A stretch of 64,000 nt of DNA from contig CAZYMU010000006.1 in the NCBI GenBank assembly GCA_964648465.1, positions 1 through 64,000 on the forward strand, in the 5' to 3' direction. The notes beneath the pieces are model-generated. The model ran no database searches. It was not told where the DNA came from and saw nothing but the letters and a program-made list of their open reading frames with translations. How positions within the stretch are numbered: position 1 is the first letter of the stretch; every line of letters begins with the position of its first letter. Shown here in pieces: positions 17,473-27,600 of this stretch. Position numbers and translations under genes: made by a program. Source of the stretch: Aminicenans sp964648465 (GTDB taxonomy: Bacteria > Acidobacteriota > Aminicenantia > Aminicenantales > Aminicenantaceae).

Positions 17473-18944
17473 ACTTCTCCTTCTTCTTGCTTATTATTAT
17501 AAGAATCAGTTTTTTCATGGAGCATATCTAGATTGTTTATTCTTAAAATAATAAAACTACTAAAACAAAAGTAATGCACTGCAAATAAATCAGTTACTGC
17601 AATATTAGCATAAGACAAAGAAATAACTATAATAACAAAAGAGAAACCAATCATCCCTAATCCAAATGAACGCCAATATGGATCTTTTTCTATCTTAAAA
17701 AGGAATATACATTTTCTCATAATCAACAATAACAATAATAAAAACACAAGTGCTCCTAGATATCCAACATTCATAGCTAGCCAAGTTATTCCACTAATAC
17801 CATACCCCACATTAAATTCTTCTATAGCTCTATTTCTTGTATCAAAAGTTTCAAATCTGGTTTTTAATACATTTCCTGGGCCTTTCCCGAACAAAAAACT
17901 AATCTTCCCTTCATCAACAAGAATTTTAAAAACTTTAATAAAAGTTGCAATCCTTCCGTAGGACACTCCTTCACTCTCCAAAGTAGTATATTCTTTTGCA
18001 TAATTAAATGCATATGAGGGAGAAAATCCTGACTTTTCATGTTCTCCCGGGCTCAAGGAAGGCACAAAGCTTAGAGTGAAATATAAAGCTATCATAAAAA
18101 CAAAACTACCCACTATGACATATCTAAATAAATTTTTAATATTTTCTTTTAAATACCAGCTTAGAAATATAATCAATAAAGGTAAATAAAAAATAAAGGC
18201 TCTTTTTCCTCCCACCATGGAGAACGTTATAAATCCTAATATGAGCAATATGAAAATAAATGTCTTTTTATATAACAGAAAATATGAAAGACAAAATCCA
18301 ATGACAACTAAAGGTAATACTGTAGACGGGACACCGCCATGCCAAGCATATGTCCCTATCGCTCTCTCATTTTGGCCATAAATGAAAAATTTAATAATTG
18401 ATACTGGTATTTGAATTGCAATCAATGCAAACACAAAATTGTTAAATATTTTGATTCGTTTTTCTTCCCAGTCTAAATTGATAATCCCTAAAAACAATAA
18501 ATAATATCTCAAAATTAACCTTAAAAATAATACTATTGAAATTAATTCAGTTTTATTGATATATGCCGACAACAAACATACAGCTAAAAACACAACAATA
18601 ATCTTTTCCCCAATAAACTCGATTCTGTTTTTATTTATATATCTCGTACTAATACTCTTAATGAAAATAGTAACAGCAAGTAATTCCTGTATCCACATAA
18701 ATTGTGGAGGGACAACATTAATAGCTATCAGCCAATCTCCGAAAAAAACAATCCCACTTATTAACATTAACATCCAGAGTGGAGATTTCCAGATAACAAA
18801 AATCAATAACGGCCCTAATAATATCAATAATTGAGTATAATTGAGGAAGAGAATAGCTCTTCCGATAAAAAAGGCCATAAATATGATGAATAAGAAAAAA
18901 TAGGTATTTAATGAAGTATTATTATTCTTGATTAATGATAGCAT
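17469..18944 (-). CDS. Wzy-like polysaccharide polymerase, multi-pass membrane protein
   Basis: 491 residues with about 12 hydrophobic segments and a large loop between about residues 290 and 400 (LSPGEHEKSGFSPSYAF through FGKGPGNVL). The topology and the GKGPGN motif in the loop fit Wzy/O-antigen-ligase-type polymerases, which act on the periplasmic face. Sequence identity within this family is usually too low for firm assignment. It lies upstream of two GT4 genes and overlaps the nearer by 4 bases. The 169 bases above it, before the next gene, show no recognised feature. Confidence 0.7.
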   Translation of the reverse strand: MLSLIKNNNTSLNTYFFLFIIFMAFFIGRAILFLNYTQLLILLGPLLIFVIWKSPLWMLMLISGIVFFGDWLIAINVVPPQFMWIQELLAVTIFIKSISTRYINKNRIEFIGEKIIVVFLAVCLLSAYINKTELISIVLFLRLILRYYLLFLGIINLDWEEKRIKIFNNFVFALIAIQIPVSIIKFFIYGQNERAIGTYAWHGGVPSTVLPLVVIGFCLSYFLLYKKTFIFILLILGFITFSMVGGKRAFIFYLPLLIIFLSWYLKENIKNLFRYVIVGSFVFMIALYFTLSFVPSLSPGEHEKSGFSPSYAFNYAKEYTTLESEGVSYGRIATFIKVFKILVDEGKISFLFGKGPGNVLKTRFETFDTRNRAIEEFNVGYGISGITWLAMNVGYLGALVFLLLLLLIMRKCIFLFKIEKDPYWRSFGLGMIGFSFVIIVISLSYANIAVTDLFAVHYFCFSSFIILRINNLDMLHEKTDSYNNKQEEGEV

Positions 18945-19113
18945 AGATCATTCACACTTTAGTATTTCGATTTAATCTGAAAATTTTGCATAAAAGCTTT
19001 TTCAAATAAATTCTTAAACTTTCTTTTTGATCTATCAAGCAATTTAAATCAGATCCAGTATACGTTCATATTTTAATCTATTGAATGGCACAAAAATAAT
19101 AATGACTTGTGCT

Positions 19114-20202
19114 TTAATTTACTAATCTTTCAAATATTTCTATATATCTTTCTCCTATCCTTTTTATGTTGTGATTTTCAATAGCATATTGTCTTGCTCT
19201 TTTCCCCATTTCATTCCTAATATTATCATTTTTTATTAAATATCGTACATCTTTTACCATTTGCTGAAAAGTTCCAGAATGAAATCCAATCTTATTCTTT
19301 GTAATTAGATTATCTGGATCAAAATTTAATGCTATTACAGGAGTCTCTCTCATCCACGCTTGAATATAAGTATTGGGAAACCCTTCAAGTTCCAGACTTG
19401 TATTTACCAATATTGAGGATTTTGATAATAGTGCGTCTGTTTCCTCAAATGAAATTTCACCAAGATATTTTAAACTTGGCAGTTTTCTTGATTTTTTCAT
19501 AAGCATTTCTTGATATATTCCTTTTGCAGAACGCCCAACATAAATGAATTGAACATTCGTATTTTTAAATTCTCTTGCCAACCTGATAAAAACCTCTGGC
19601 TGCTTCCAATGCTTTATATTTGCAATCCAAACAACAATTGGAGGGCTTGTTTTTCTAAATTGGGGCAAAGGTACTGGATGCCCATTTGGAATTACAATAC
19701 TGTCCCTGCCAAAATTTTCTTTAAGAAGCATCTGCTGATGTTTAGTCTGTACCACAATTAAATCTGCTTTTCTTACTCCATATCTGCCAATACGCTCATT
19801 AATAAGATTTGGAAAAATCATATGATTAAAAGGAACTTTGTTTTTAACTACATCTTTCCTAGCTGCTGCATTAAAAATCATTTTTTTTGAATATTTCTTT
19901 GCATAAAAAACTCCAATTCCAGTATACGGAACTCGCCAGCGCTGATATATTACATCGGGATTAATATTTTTTAACATTCTAATCAAAGGAATCAAATTCA
20001 AAGAGGAGTAATGTCTTCCATAACTTTTAAGATATAAATATTTTACATTTTTCCTTCCTTCCTGTGGAGTCCTTATTAAATCAGATATGTAATATACATC
20101 ATGTCCTTTCTTTAATACTTCATTAATAATCAAATCTGCCTGAATTTCAGAACCTCCTTTAAGAACAGTAATCGCAGCCTGCAGTAAAAAAACTATTTTC
20201 AT
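19114..20202 (-). CDS. Glycosyltransferase family 4
   Basis: 362 residues, GT-B fold. Residues 1-30 carry FLLQAAITVLKGGSEIQAD, the acceptor-side N-terminal pattern; the C-terminal domain has VVWIANIKHWKQPEVFIRLA, FIYVGRSAKG and LLSKSSILVNTSLELEGFPNTYIQAWMRETPVIAL, with the GT4 glutamate pattern. Acceptor and donor are unknown. It starts two bases after the stop codon of the asparagine-synthase-like gene, so they form one transcription unit. Confidence 0.87.
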   Translation of the reverse strand: MKIVFLLQAAITVLKGGSEIQADLIINEVLKKGHDVYYISDLIRTPQEGRKNVKYLYLKSYGRHYSSLNLIPLIRMLKNINPDVIYQRWRVPYTGIGVFYAKKYSKKMIFNAAARKDVVKNKVPFNHMIFPNLINERIGRYGVRKADLIVVQTKHQQMLLKENFGRDSIVIPNGHPVPLPQFRKTSPPIVVWIANIKHWKQPEVFIRLAREFKNTNVQFIYVGRSAKGIYQEMLMKKSRKLPSLKYLGEISFEETDALLSKSSILVNTSLELEGFPNTYIQAWMRETPVIALNFDPDNLITKNKIGFHSGTFQQMVKDVRYLIKNDNIRNEMGKRARQYAIENHNIKRIGERYIEIFERLVN

Positions 20203-20204
20203 TA

Positions 20205-22031
20205 TTATTTATTTATATAGGAATCTAATAAAGTTAAATTTAAAACATCACATAAAATTTGGTCGTAGTCACTCTTGCAAGCTAAGTGATCTTTTAGAAT
20301 TTTTTCTATTTGACCTTGGCTAAAGCCAAAGTGATTTTGTGTTTCTACATTTAACAAGATGTTTTTAATATATTCCTTTGATCCAGTTCTTATCCAATAA
20401 TCATAAGCCCTATATCCTTTACTTTTAAAAAGGATTTTCCCATGTGACAACCTCTGCATACTTCCCTTAAGTTTATAACTCAATTTGTTATAAATTCTTT
20501 TTATTAATATATCTGGGTATACCGGAGAAGACACTAAATAACCGCCAGGCAGTCTAATTTTGCTTAATTTTGCAAATTTATTTGTAAGGACTCTTCTTAA
20601 AAAATTCTTATTTATTAATAATTCAAAAGGAAGATCTATTGCAAAATTGATAATATCTTTGTCAATAAACGGATCACTTATTGGAAGATACCAATTTCCA
20701 TAATCTAAAACAGGCACCATATATCTTCTTCCTCGCTGTTCAAGCTTCCAATAATAATACATCTTATAGAAAGGCATATTTGGAAAATTATATACTATTT
20801 TATGGAACTCTTTTTTTGCAAACTTCATCAATTCAAAACTTTTATCACCATCATATAATTTGTTTATTCCTTTTGACAAACTCATTCTCAAATGATTTTT
20901 CAAAATATAATTATTCAGTTCGTATCTATTTTTAACATTTCTTAACTTATTACTAATACGTTTTCCAAATACTGTATCTGCCATATAAGCAGCTAAATAG
21001 AAGTCATTGGTTAATCCAAGCTTATCGAATCCGCCTATAAAATGAGCATCCCTTATTCTTAAATGGCCATCTCCTTTAAATGCAATTTCATTGGCGTAAG
21101 AAGATATTTGGTCATCCGGGATTTTAAAAAATTTATATTCAACATCTAGTAAAGCAGAAATTTTTCTTGAAATTTTATCTTCTCTTCCTCCCGGAGTTCC
21201 AAAAGTATAAAAAACCAAATGCTTCTTTGTTGAGTCACATAATTCTTTACAATATCCTGCAAGGATTCGCGAATCTATTCCGTCACTCAGAAATAATCCA
21301 ATGGATTCATAATTTTTTATTCGTTGCCAAACAGAATTTATAAACAAATCATCAAAAATCTTTAATAAATAATCTAACTTATAATCCTTTCCGGGATTAT
21401 CCGAAGTATTATAACTTCCATATCTTTTTATATTAATTTCTTTTTTTAAATGATCGTAAATAAATACAGAAGAAAATGGAAGAAGCTCTATATTCTTAAA
21501 CAGTGTTTTATTGGATAACATATAAGAAAAAGATAAAAATTCGTAAACAGCCTCTATTCTATATTCTAAACTTTCTTTGTTTATTAGACCCTTAATTTCA
21601 GAACTCAATACAATTTCATTCTCTATCTTTCTGTAATATACAGGTTTAGATCCTATCTGATCAGTTATAACAAATGTTTTTTTCAATTTTCCATTATGAA
21701 TAGCCAAGGAAAAACTGCCAGATATTTTTTGAACAAATTGAATCCCAAATTTCTTATATAGATCCAAAATTATAAATATTAAGCTCTTATCATTTATTTT
21801 TATATTCTTATCATTTTTCCTGTCTAAATAAAGATCTCCATAGATCACAATCGCAATCTTTTCTTTTGGAAGATATAAAGTACGACCCTTAATTTTGTTT
21901 TTAAAATCAACTAATCCGAGATATAAATCATCAAATATTATTTCATTCCTTGCGAAACAACTACGATTATGCGTGAGTTTTCCCAAGTTTTTGTTCTTTC
22001 TTGAATTAATTTCTATTAATATACCTGGCAT
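20205..22031 (-). CDS. Asparagine-synthase-like protein with altered glutaminase and PPi-loop sites
   Basis: 608 residues with the two-domain layout of class-II amidotransferase asparagine synthetases: an Ntn-hydrolase-like N-terminal region (about 1-195) and a PP-loop synthetase domain (about 215-end). Two sites are unusual. The essential N-terminal cysteine (MCGI in active enzymes) is proline here (MPGI), so glutamine hydrolysis by the normal route is unlikely. The PP-loop reads LFLSDGIDSR, with Asp250 where the family has Gly. Homologues in polysaccharide clusters are thought to amidate uronic acids or carry out related ATP-dependent couplings. It is the first gene of the large minus-strand operon, behind a promoter-like site at 22205-22233. 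Confidence 0.8.
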   Translation of the reverse strand: MPGILIEINSRKNKNLGKLTHNRSCFARNEIIFDDLYLGLVDFKNKIKGRTLYLPKEKIAIVIYGDLYLDRKNDKNIKINDKSLIFIILDLYKKFGIQFVQKISGSFSLAIHNGKLKKTFVITDQIGSKPVYYRKIENEIVLSSEIKGLINKESLEYRIEAVYEFLSFSYMLSNKTLFKNIELLPFSSVFIYDHLKKEINIKRYGSYNTSDNPGKDYKLDYLLKIFDDLFINSVWQRIKNYESIGLFLSDGIDSRILAGYCKELCDSTKKHLVFYTFGTPGGREDKISRKISALLDVEYKFFKIPDDQISSYANEIAFKGDGHLRIRDAHFIGGFDKLGLTNDFYLAAYMADTVFGKRISNKLRNVKNRYELNNYILKNHLRMSLSKGINKLYDGDKSFELMKFAKKEFHKIVYNFPNMPFYKMYYYWKLEQRGRRYMVPVLDYGNWYLPISDPFIDKDIINFAIDLPFELLINKNFLRRVLTNKFAKLSKIRLPGGYLVSSPVYPDILIKRIYNKLSYKLKGSMQRLSHGKILFKSKGYRAYDYWIRTGSKEYIKNILLNVETQNHFGFSQGQIEKILKDHLACKSDYDQILCDVLNLTLLDSYINK

Positions 22032-22204
22032 TTATTCTTCACAAAATTCTTTATTATCTTTTAAAAAAAGATATGCTACCACCATTAGTAATTTAATAAG
22101 CCTACTCAATTAAATGTCTTATTCGATTAATTCTCTCTGCTATACTTTATAATATGCATAATAAATAGAAAGTCCGGCATGATAAAATTCTTAATATTAG
22201 TTAT

Positions 22205-22233
22205 ATTATACGTGTATATGAGATCTTTTCCAA
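22205..22233 (-). promoter_or_regulatory. Sigma70-type promoter for the 22031-75 operon
   Basis: On the minus strand: TTGGAA (-35), a 17-base spacer and a perfect TATAAT (-10) about 175 bases above the asparagine-synthase-like start codon. It is the best promoter match upstream of the large minus-strand operon. The long leader shows no recognised structure. Confidence 0.45.
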
Positions 22234-22330
22234 ATAAACAATACTCACCTGGATAAATCAATGGGTGGATTTCTCCTTCTTTTTCTCATCTTCAAAAGTG
22301 AAAGAACAAAGGATAATTATTTTCTTGCCT

Positions 22331-22359
22331 TTGACATCAAATATTCCCTGTGTTACTTT
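22331..22359 (+). promoter_or_regulatory. Weak promoter candidate for the Wzx gene
   Basis: A perfect TTGACA is followed after 17 bases by TACTTT, which matches the -10 consensus at only three positions. It points towards the flippase gene about 100 bases downstream. Background AT-richness makes this uncertain. Confidence 0.25.
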
Positions 22360-22460
22360 TTCACTCGCAATAAATTACAAAAACCAGTTTGCGTTTTTCC
22401 CATAAATGGAAATAAAAATTCCTAAAGAAATCTTTCACCCAAGGAGGAAAGAAAAAAGTA

Positions 22461-23702
22461 ATGTCCAGTATATCTAGAGGCATTAAAAATGCTTCTTATT
22501 TAGCAATAGGAAATTTAATAACCCAGATCATTTCTTTTGTTGGATTTATTTATATTGCCAGGATGCTTGGACCTGACAATTACGGTATCTATGTAACAGT
22601 TGGGGCCTTTGTTGGACTATTTGAAATACTGCTTCTAACCGGACTAAACAAAACTATTATCAGAGAAGGCAGTAAAGATATCTCCTCCATGTACACCTTC
22701 TTAGAAAAAACAATCGGTATAAGAAATCTCTTTATCATAACAGCTATTATTGTCTGCATAATTTCCTCTTTTTTTACCCCATATGAGTTACAAACAAAGC
22801 TGTATATTACACTTTTCAGCTTCCAACTTGCATATACCGGTTTAAGAGGATTTTTAGGAACAATTTATCAGGCTACGGAAAAAATGCATTATATCTCAAT
22901 TTTTGGAATCGCCAATAGAATTATATTTGTTTCCCTATCAATTGCTTTTTTATACTGCGGGTTTGGAGTTCTTGCTTTATTTCTGATATCACTTTTTTCT
23001 AATTTCTTAACAGTATTTATAAACTATTTTTATTCACGCAAGTATATTAAATTCAATTTCTTTTCCAAAATACAATTTGATAAAGACTTATTAAAGCAGG
23101 CAGTTATTTTTTCATTACTTGGATTCGTTATTTTTCTCACTACTAAGATTGACCTAGTAATGATCTCTCTTCTTGGGACATCAATAGATGTTGGAGTCTA
23201 TGGAGTAGCATTCAGAATAACACAACTTGGATTGATGCTAAGGAATGTTATTGCAATGGCTTTTTTCCCTGTATTTATTAAACAATTCCATACACATAAA
23301 ATGAAAGCCCGACAATTGGTAAAATATTCACTATTTTTCTTTGTCATTATATTTGCACTATCTCTGGCAGTATCTTTCTTTGTAGAAAATATAGTCTCAA
23401 TCTTATTCGGTCCTGAATACCATAATTCAGGAGAAATCTTGAGGGTTTTAATCTTTTACCTCGCTTTTTCTTGGTCGACACTTCCTTTTACTACAGCAAC
23501 TCAGGCAACTCAGAATGAGAAATACATGCTTATCATATGGTCAATTATGGCTGCCTTAAATATTCCTTTAAATTACTTATTCTTTATAAAATACGGCTTA
23601 ATCGGAATAGCATATTCAACACTGGTTGTAACTGCCACTGGCCTCTTTCTGATTTCCTATATTACTCTAAAAGTTATGAAAAAACAGGGATATCTAGTAT
23701 AA
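22461..23702 (+). CDS. Wzx-type flippase (MOP superfamily, oligosaccharide translocase)
   Basis: 413 residues with about 12 membrane helices, the expected Wzx size and topology. The N-terminus has the MOP signature ARMLGPDNYGIYVTVGAF (about residues 33-50), and LFGPEYHNSGEILRVL lies in the C-terminal half. It moves lipid-linked repeat units across the inner membrane. It has a strong ribosome-binding site (AAGGAGG) and is the only intact flippase in the window; the other homologue, at 62614-63365, is broken. It is transcribed away from the adjacent minus-strand operon, and the acetyltransferase gene converges on its 3-prime end. Confidence 0.9.
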   Translation: MSSISRGIKNASYLAIGNLITQIISFVGFIYIARMLGPDNYGIYVTVGAFVGLFEILLLTGLNKTIIREGSKDISSMYTFLEKTIGIRNLFIITAIIVCIISSFFTPYELQTKLYITLFSFQLAYTGLRGFLGTIYQATEKMHYISIFGIANRIIFVSLSIAFLYCGFGVLALFLISLFSNFLTVFINYFYSRKYIKFNFFSKIQFDKDLLKQAVIFSLLGFVIFLTTKIDLVMISLLGTSIDVGVYGVAFRITQLGLMLRNVIAMAFFPVFIKQFHTHKMKARQLVKYSLFFFVIIFALSLAVSFFVENIVSILFGPEYHNSGEILRVLIFYLAFSWSTLPFTTATQATQNEKYMLIIWSIMAALNIPLNYLFFIKYGLIGIAYSTLVVTATGLFLISYITLKVMKKQGYLV

Positions 23703-23725
23703 ATTTCTTACAGAATTAAACTATA

Positions 23726-24367
23726 TCAATGCTTAACATTCTTCGATTCCACCTTATTTTGGAACTCTGGTATTTCATATCTCATCCAACTGCTGTTATC
23801 ATGATCCCTCAATATTATTCTGCCTGGATTGCCTGCCACTAAACAACCGTCTGGAACATCTTTCGAAATAACACAGCCTGACGAAATAGTTACATTATTC
23901 CCAATACTGATTTTTCCTGTTATTATTGAACCTATTCCAACCCAAACATTATTACCTATTGTTGGCGTGCTTTTTATATCTCTTATATAACGTGTCCCAA
24001 TAGTTACATTATGATGAATTGTAAAGTTCTCACCTATATTTATGCCAGGAATAATAATATTCCTGCCACGTGGCATATAAAATCCTGGACCAATTTTGGC
24101 TCTCCCACTTATAAATATAAAATGGAAATATAGTAAGTGATAATTCAAAATATTACGCAAAATCCTGAAAGGCACACTGAGGAATTTATTTCGTTTTTTT
24201 AACCGTGCAGTGAACTGCCCAAACCTGTAAACAGCAACAGCATGAAATCCAAAATCAAACATCCACATATTTAATTTATACTTAAATTTAGGTTTAAGAG
24301 TACCGTATTTTTGATAATAGAACTTTTCTAAATCAATTCTAAATGGCATTTTATTCTTTTTCATCAC
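23726..24367 (-). CDS. Hexapeptide-repeat acetyltransferase, serine-acetyltransferase-like
   Basis: 213 residues. The C-terminal half is a left-handed beta-helix with hexapeptide repeats (IGPGFYMPRG, INIGENFTIHHNVTIGTRY, TIGNNVWVGIGSIITGKISIGNNVTISSGCVISKDVP) ending VAGNPGRI, as in CysE/WcaB-type O-acetyltransferases. The histidine in FTIHHNVTIG fits the catalytic His of this fold. It probably O-acetylates a glycan sugar using acetyl-CoA; a serine acetyltransferase role is less likely given the neighbours. It converges on the flippase gene with a 23-base gap. Confidence 0.82.
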   Translation of the reverse strand: MMKKNKMPFRIDLEKFYYQKYGTLKPKFKYKLNMWMFDFGFHAVAVYRFGQFTARLKKRNKFLSVPFRILRNILNYHLLYFHFIFISGRAKIGPGFYMPRGRNIIIPGINIGENFTIHHNVTIGTRYIRDIKSTPTIGNNVWVGIGSIITGKISIGNNVTISSGCVISKDVPDGCLVAGNPGRIILRDHDNSSWMRYEIPEFQNKVESKNVKH

Positions 24368-24474
24368 TTTCCCTAATATTTAAATAAAGCATTAAAAAAA
24401 GGAAACATGATATTAATTTTACCATTCTGCATATAAAAATAACAGTGAGCTGCACTCTATATTATTATGATTAG

Positions 24475-24538
24475 CCTCAAAGGGTGAGGGAAACACTAAA
24501 AATCCCCCTGTTAATCGGCCTTAAATAGGCGACTAACA
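24475..24538 (+). other. Candidate structured leader upstream of the dockerin/cohesin gene
   Basis: Two hairpins lie in the leader of the 1269-residue protein gene: CCTCA/TGAGG with an AAGGG loop (24475-24489), and an imperfect 12-bp stem TGTTAATCGGCC against GGCGACTAACA (24509-24538). The loop GGG could pair with the CCCCC between the hairpins, giving a pseudoknot-like arrangement. It matches no riboswitch consensus I know, including both c-di-GMP classes. It could be a regulatory RNA element or chance structure. Confidence 0.3.
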
Positions 24539-24611
24539 TACGTGTGTAGAAAAATCTATTTTAATTCACTCTTTTGGCTACTTTTATATATTTTCTTGAG
24601 ATTTAATAATC

Positions 24612-27600
24612 ATGATATCTAAGAAAACAATTATAAGAAGCGTATTTGGATTTATCATAATTTTTATAATTATGGTGCCTAATATTCTTGCCGGAAACGT
24701 CTATTACATAGACAGCACAAATGGAAATGACAATAATGATGGCCTTTCAACTTCTGCTGCTTGGAAAACCATAAGTAAAGCAAATTCCACATTGTTGCCA
24801 GGAGATACAGTTCATATCAGAACAGGTGCTTATGATGAATCTATTAGACCAACAAATTCAGGCACACCGGGAAATTATATTACTTATCAGAATTATATTG
24901 GAGAATCCCCTGTTATAACTCGGTATGTACAATTAACGGGATGGATAAATCATTCTGGTTCAATTTATAAAACAAATATTGATGAAAGCTATTTTTATGG
25001 GGTCTGGGAAGATGATTATGCAAAATCTGGTTATTACGTTACATTAACACCTCAAGATTCTTTGCTTGAAGTTGATGAACCGAGTGAATCTTATATTGAT
25101 ACAACAGCAAAGATAGTCTATGTATGGTTAAAGGATGGAGATAACCCGAATAGGCACGACATGAAAATAGGAAGAAGTATAGGAGTTAATTTCCTTTCTA
25201 ATACTGATTATATTAAAGTGGATGGTATTATAATTAGATGGACAAATGAGGGAGTAAAATTACTTAATTGTGATCACAATATTTTTCAAAATTGTGTTAT
25301 TGAGTATGCATTTAATCCTGGATTTGAGGTGGTTGGAACTTCTGCTTATAACAAATTTTTATCCAATAAAATATGGAACGTAGGCCCTTGGTATGCAGGC
25401 ATAGGGGATGGTTTCCGAATTGGGGGCACTGCAAACCACAACCTTTTAGAGAATAATGATATTTCAGTAGTTTCTCATAATGGTATAACATCTTATGGAA
25501 TTTCTCCAGAATACAATATTATTCAACATAACAAAGTTTATGAAGTTTATCATTCTGGATTAAATATTAATGTAAATCCATATAAGGAAGTTTGGAGAAG
25601 AAACATATCTCATGGAAATGGTTCTAGCGGCCTTCAAACAGATTCAGGAGATTGTATAATTTCTTTTAATATATTTTATCATAATGGTTGGATAGGAGCT
25701 TCGGCTAGCGACGGTCTTTCAATTTACTCTACAAGTCGAGCTAACAAGAACCATAAATTTTTTCATAATGTTATTGTTGATAGTCAGAAGAGAGGAGTAG
25801 CCATTAATAATTGGGGTGGGATTTGTGAAGATGATATATTTAAAAACAATATAATTTATGATAATAAGGATTCTCAACATAATAGTCAGCTCCGATTTGA
25901 TGGAAAATCATCTATTAATTCTAATGTATATAGTTACAATTGTATCTACAGGTCTGATGTAGTAAATGTAAGGAGTTATGATGAAGGCACAAAAACTTTA
26001 ACTTGGATGGAATATAATTATTCATCAAATTTTATTAATAATGTACAGCAAGATCCCTCTTTTGATGCCACATATCATCTTAATGCTTATTCTCCCTGCA
26101 TAAACTCAGGAAACTGGCTTACTGTCATTACTTCTTCGGGCTCTGGCAATCAGATTCCTGTAGAAGACGCAGGTTATTTCTGCGACGGTTTTGGAATTAT
26201 TGATGGAGATTTAATCCAGCTAGAAGGACAAACCCAGACAGCAAAAATAACAAATGTAGATTACGACAGCAACGTAATAACTGTGGATAATCCTTTATCA
26301 TGGTATTCAGGTCAAGGAGTAAGCATGCCGTACTATGGTTATGCGCCTGATATAGGGGCATATGAATATTACGAAACCAGCACATCCCTTACTGCTAGTA
26401 TGGATGCATCCCCTGGATCAGGATTTGTTCCTCTATCTGTCAGTTTCACTGGCAGCGCAACTGGAGGAAGTGAACCTTACACCTACAACTGGGATTTTGG
26501 AGACGGAGGATCTTCTGCGGATCAGAATCCATCTCATACATATTCAGAAGAAGGCGATTATACTGTCATATTCACTGTGACAGACGATAACAGCCAGCAG
26601 GATACTGACTCCATCATAATAAACGCAAGTGAAGAAACTGATCCGCTTGAAGCTTCTTGTTCGGCCTCTCCGGTTGAGGGCGAAATTCCATTCGAGGTTA
26701 CCTTTACAGGAAGCGCAAGCGGAGGCACCGCACCTTATTCATACTCATGGAACTTTGGTGACGGTGCATCTTCAACTGCCAAAAATCCATCTCATACCTA
26801 CACACAGGCTGGCACATACATCGTAACTCTCACCGTAACCGACAGCACTGCAAGCCAGGCATCAGCTTCAACCACAATAAGTGCTCAAGCTCAGATTCCT
26901 GCCCTGGCAGCCTCCTGTACAGCTTCTCCTACTTCGGGAGATATACCACTCACGGTAAATTTCATAGGATCAGCAGCAGGAGGCATACCTCCATATTCAT
27001 ATTCCTGGAATTTCGGTGACGGCACGTCTTCAACTGCCCAAAATCCGTCCCATACTTACACACAGGCCGGCAGTTACACCGCAACTCTCACCGTAACAGA
27101 CAGCATCGCAAGCCAGGCCATAGCCTCAACCGAAGTATCCGCATCCTCCCCAGTACACGAGGTGACAGCACCCGACACTCCTGAAGGACCTTCAACAGGA
27201 GCCCCGGGTGTTTTATATACCTATACAACTGGAGGATCATCCTGTTCCCAGGGCCACAGCGTGGAGTATTATTTTGACTGGGGCGATGGGGCATATTCCT
27301 CCTGGTCATCTTCCACTAGCGCATCTCATATCTGGAGCACTGCCAGCACTTATGCCGTCAAAGTCCAGGCAAGATGCTCTGTAAATCCGGGCGTTACATC
27401 AATGTGGTCAGCAGCAAAAACAGTTTCACTCGAAGAATCCCCTAATTTCCAGCTTTATATTTCCTCGGCAACTGCCTCACCTGCTCCGGGACAGGGTGGA
27501 TCCACAAATCCTGATACAGGAAGCTATCCATATCCAGCAGGAAATACGGCTCAGGTTACAGCACTCCCTGCCACAAACTACAGGTTCTCAAAATGGACCG

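Larger units (their letters stand above)
22032..22460. other. Divergent intergenic region
   Basis: 429 AT-rich bases between two divergently transcribed operons. No open reading frame of interest or RNA gene is seen. It holds a good minus-strand promoter candidate at 22205-22233, a weaker plus-strand candidate at 22331-22359, and a strong AAGGAGG ribosome-binding site at 22441-22447 for the Wzx gene. Confidence 0.6.

Noticed and set aside
24475..24538. c-di-GMP or cobalamin riboswitch
   Set aside because: The conserved cores of those classes (for example the GEMM CACGCA-AGGGCAAACC core) are not present; only generic hairpins are seen, so it is listed as an unnamed structured candidate.
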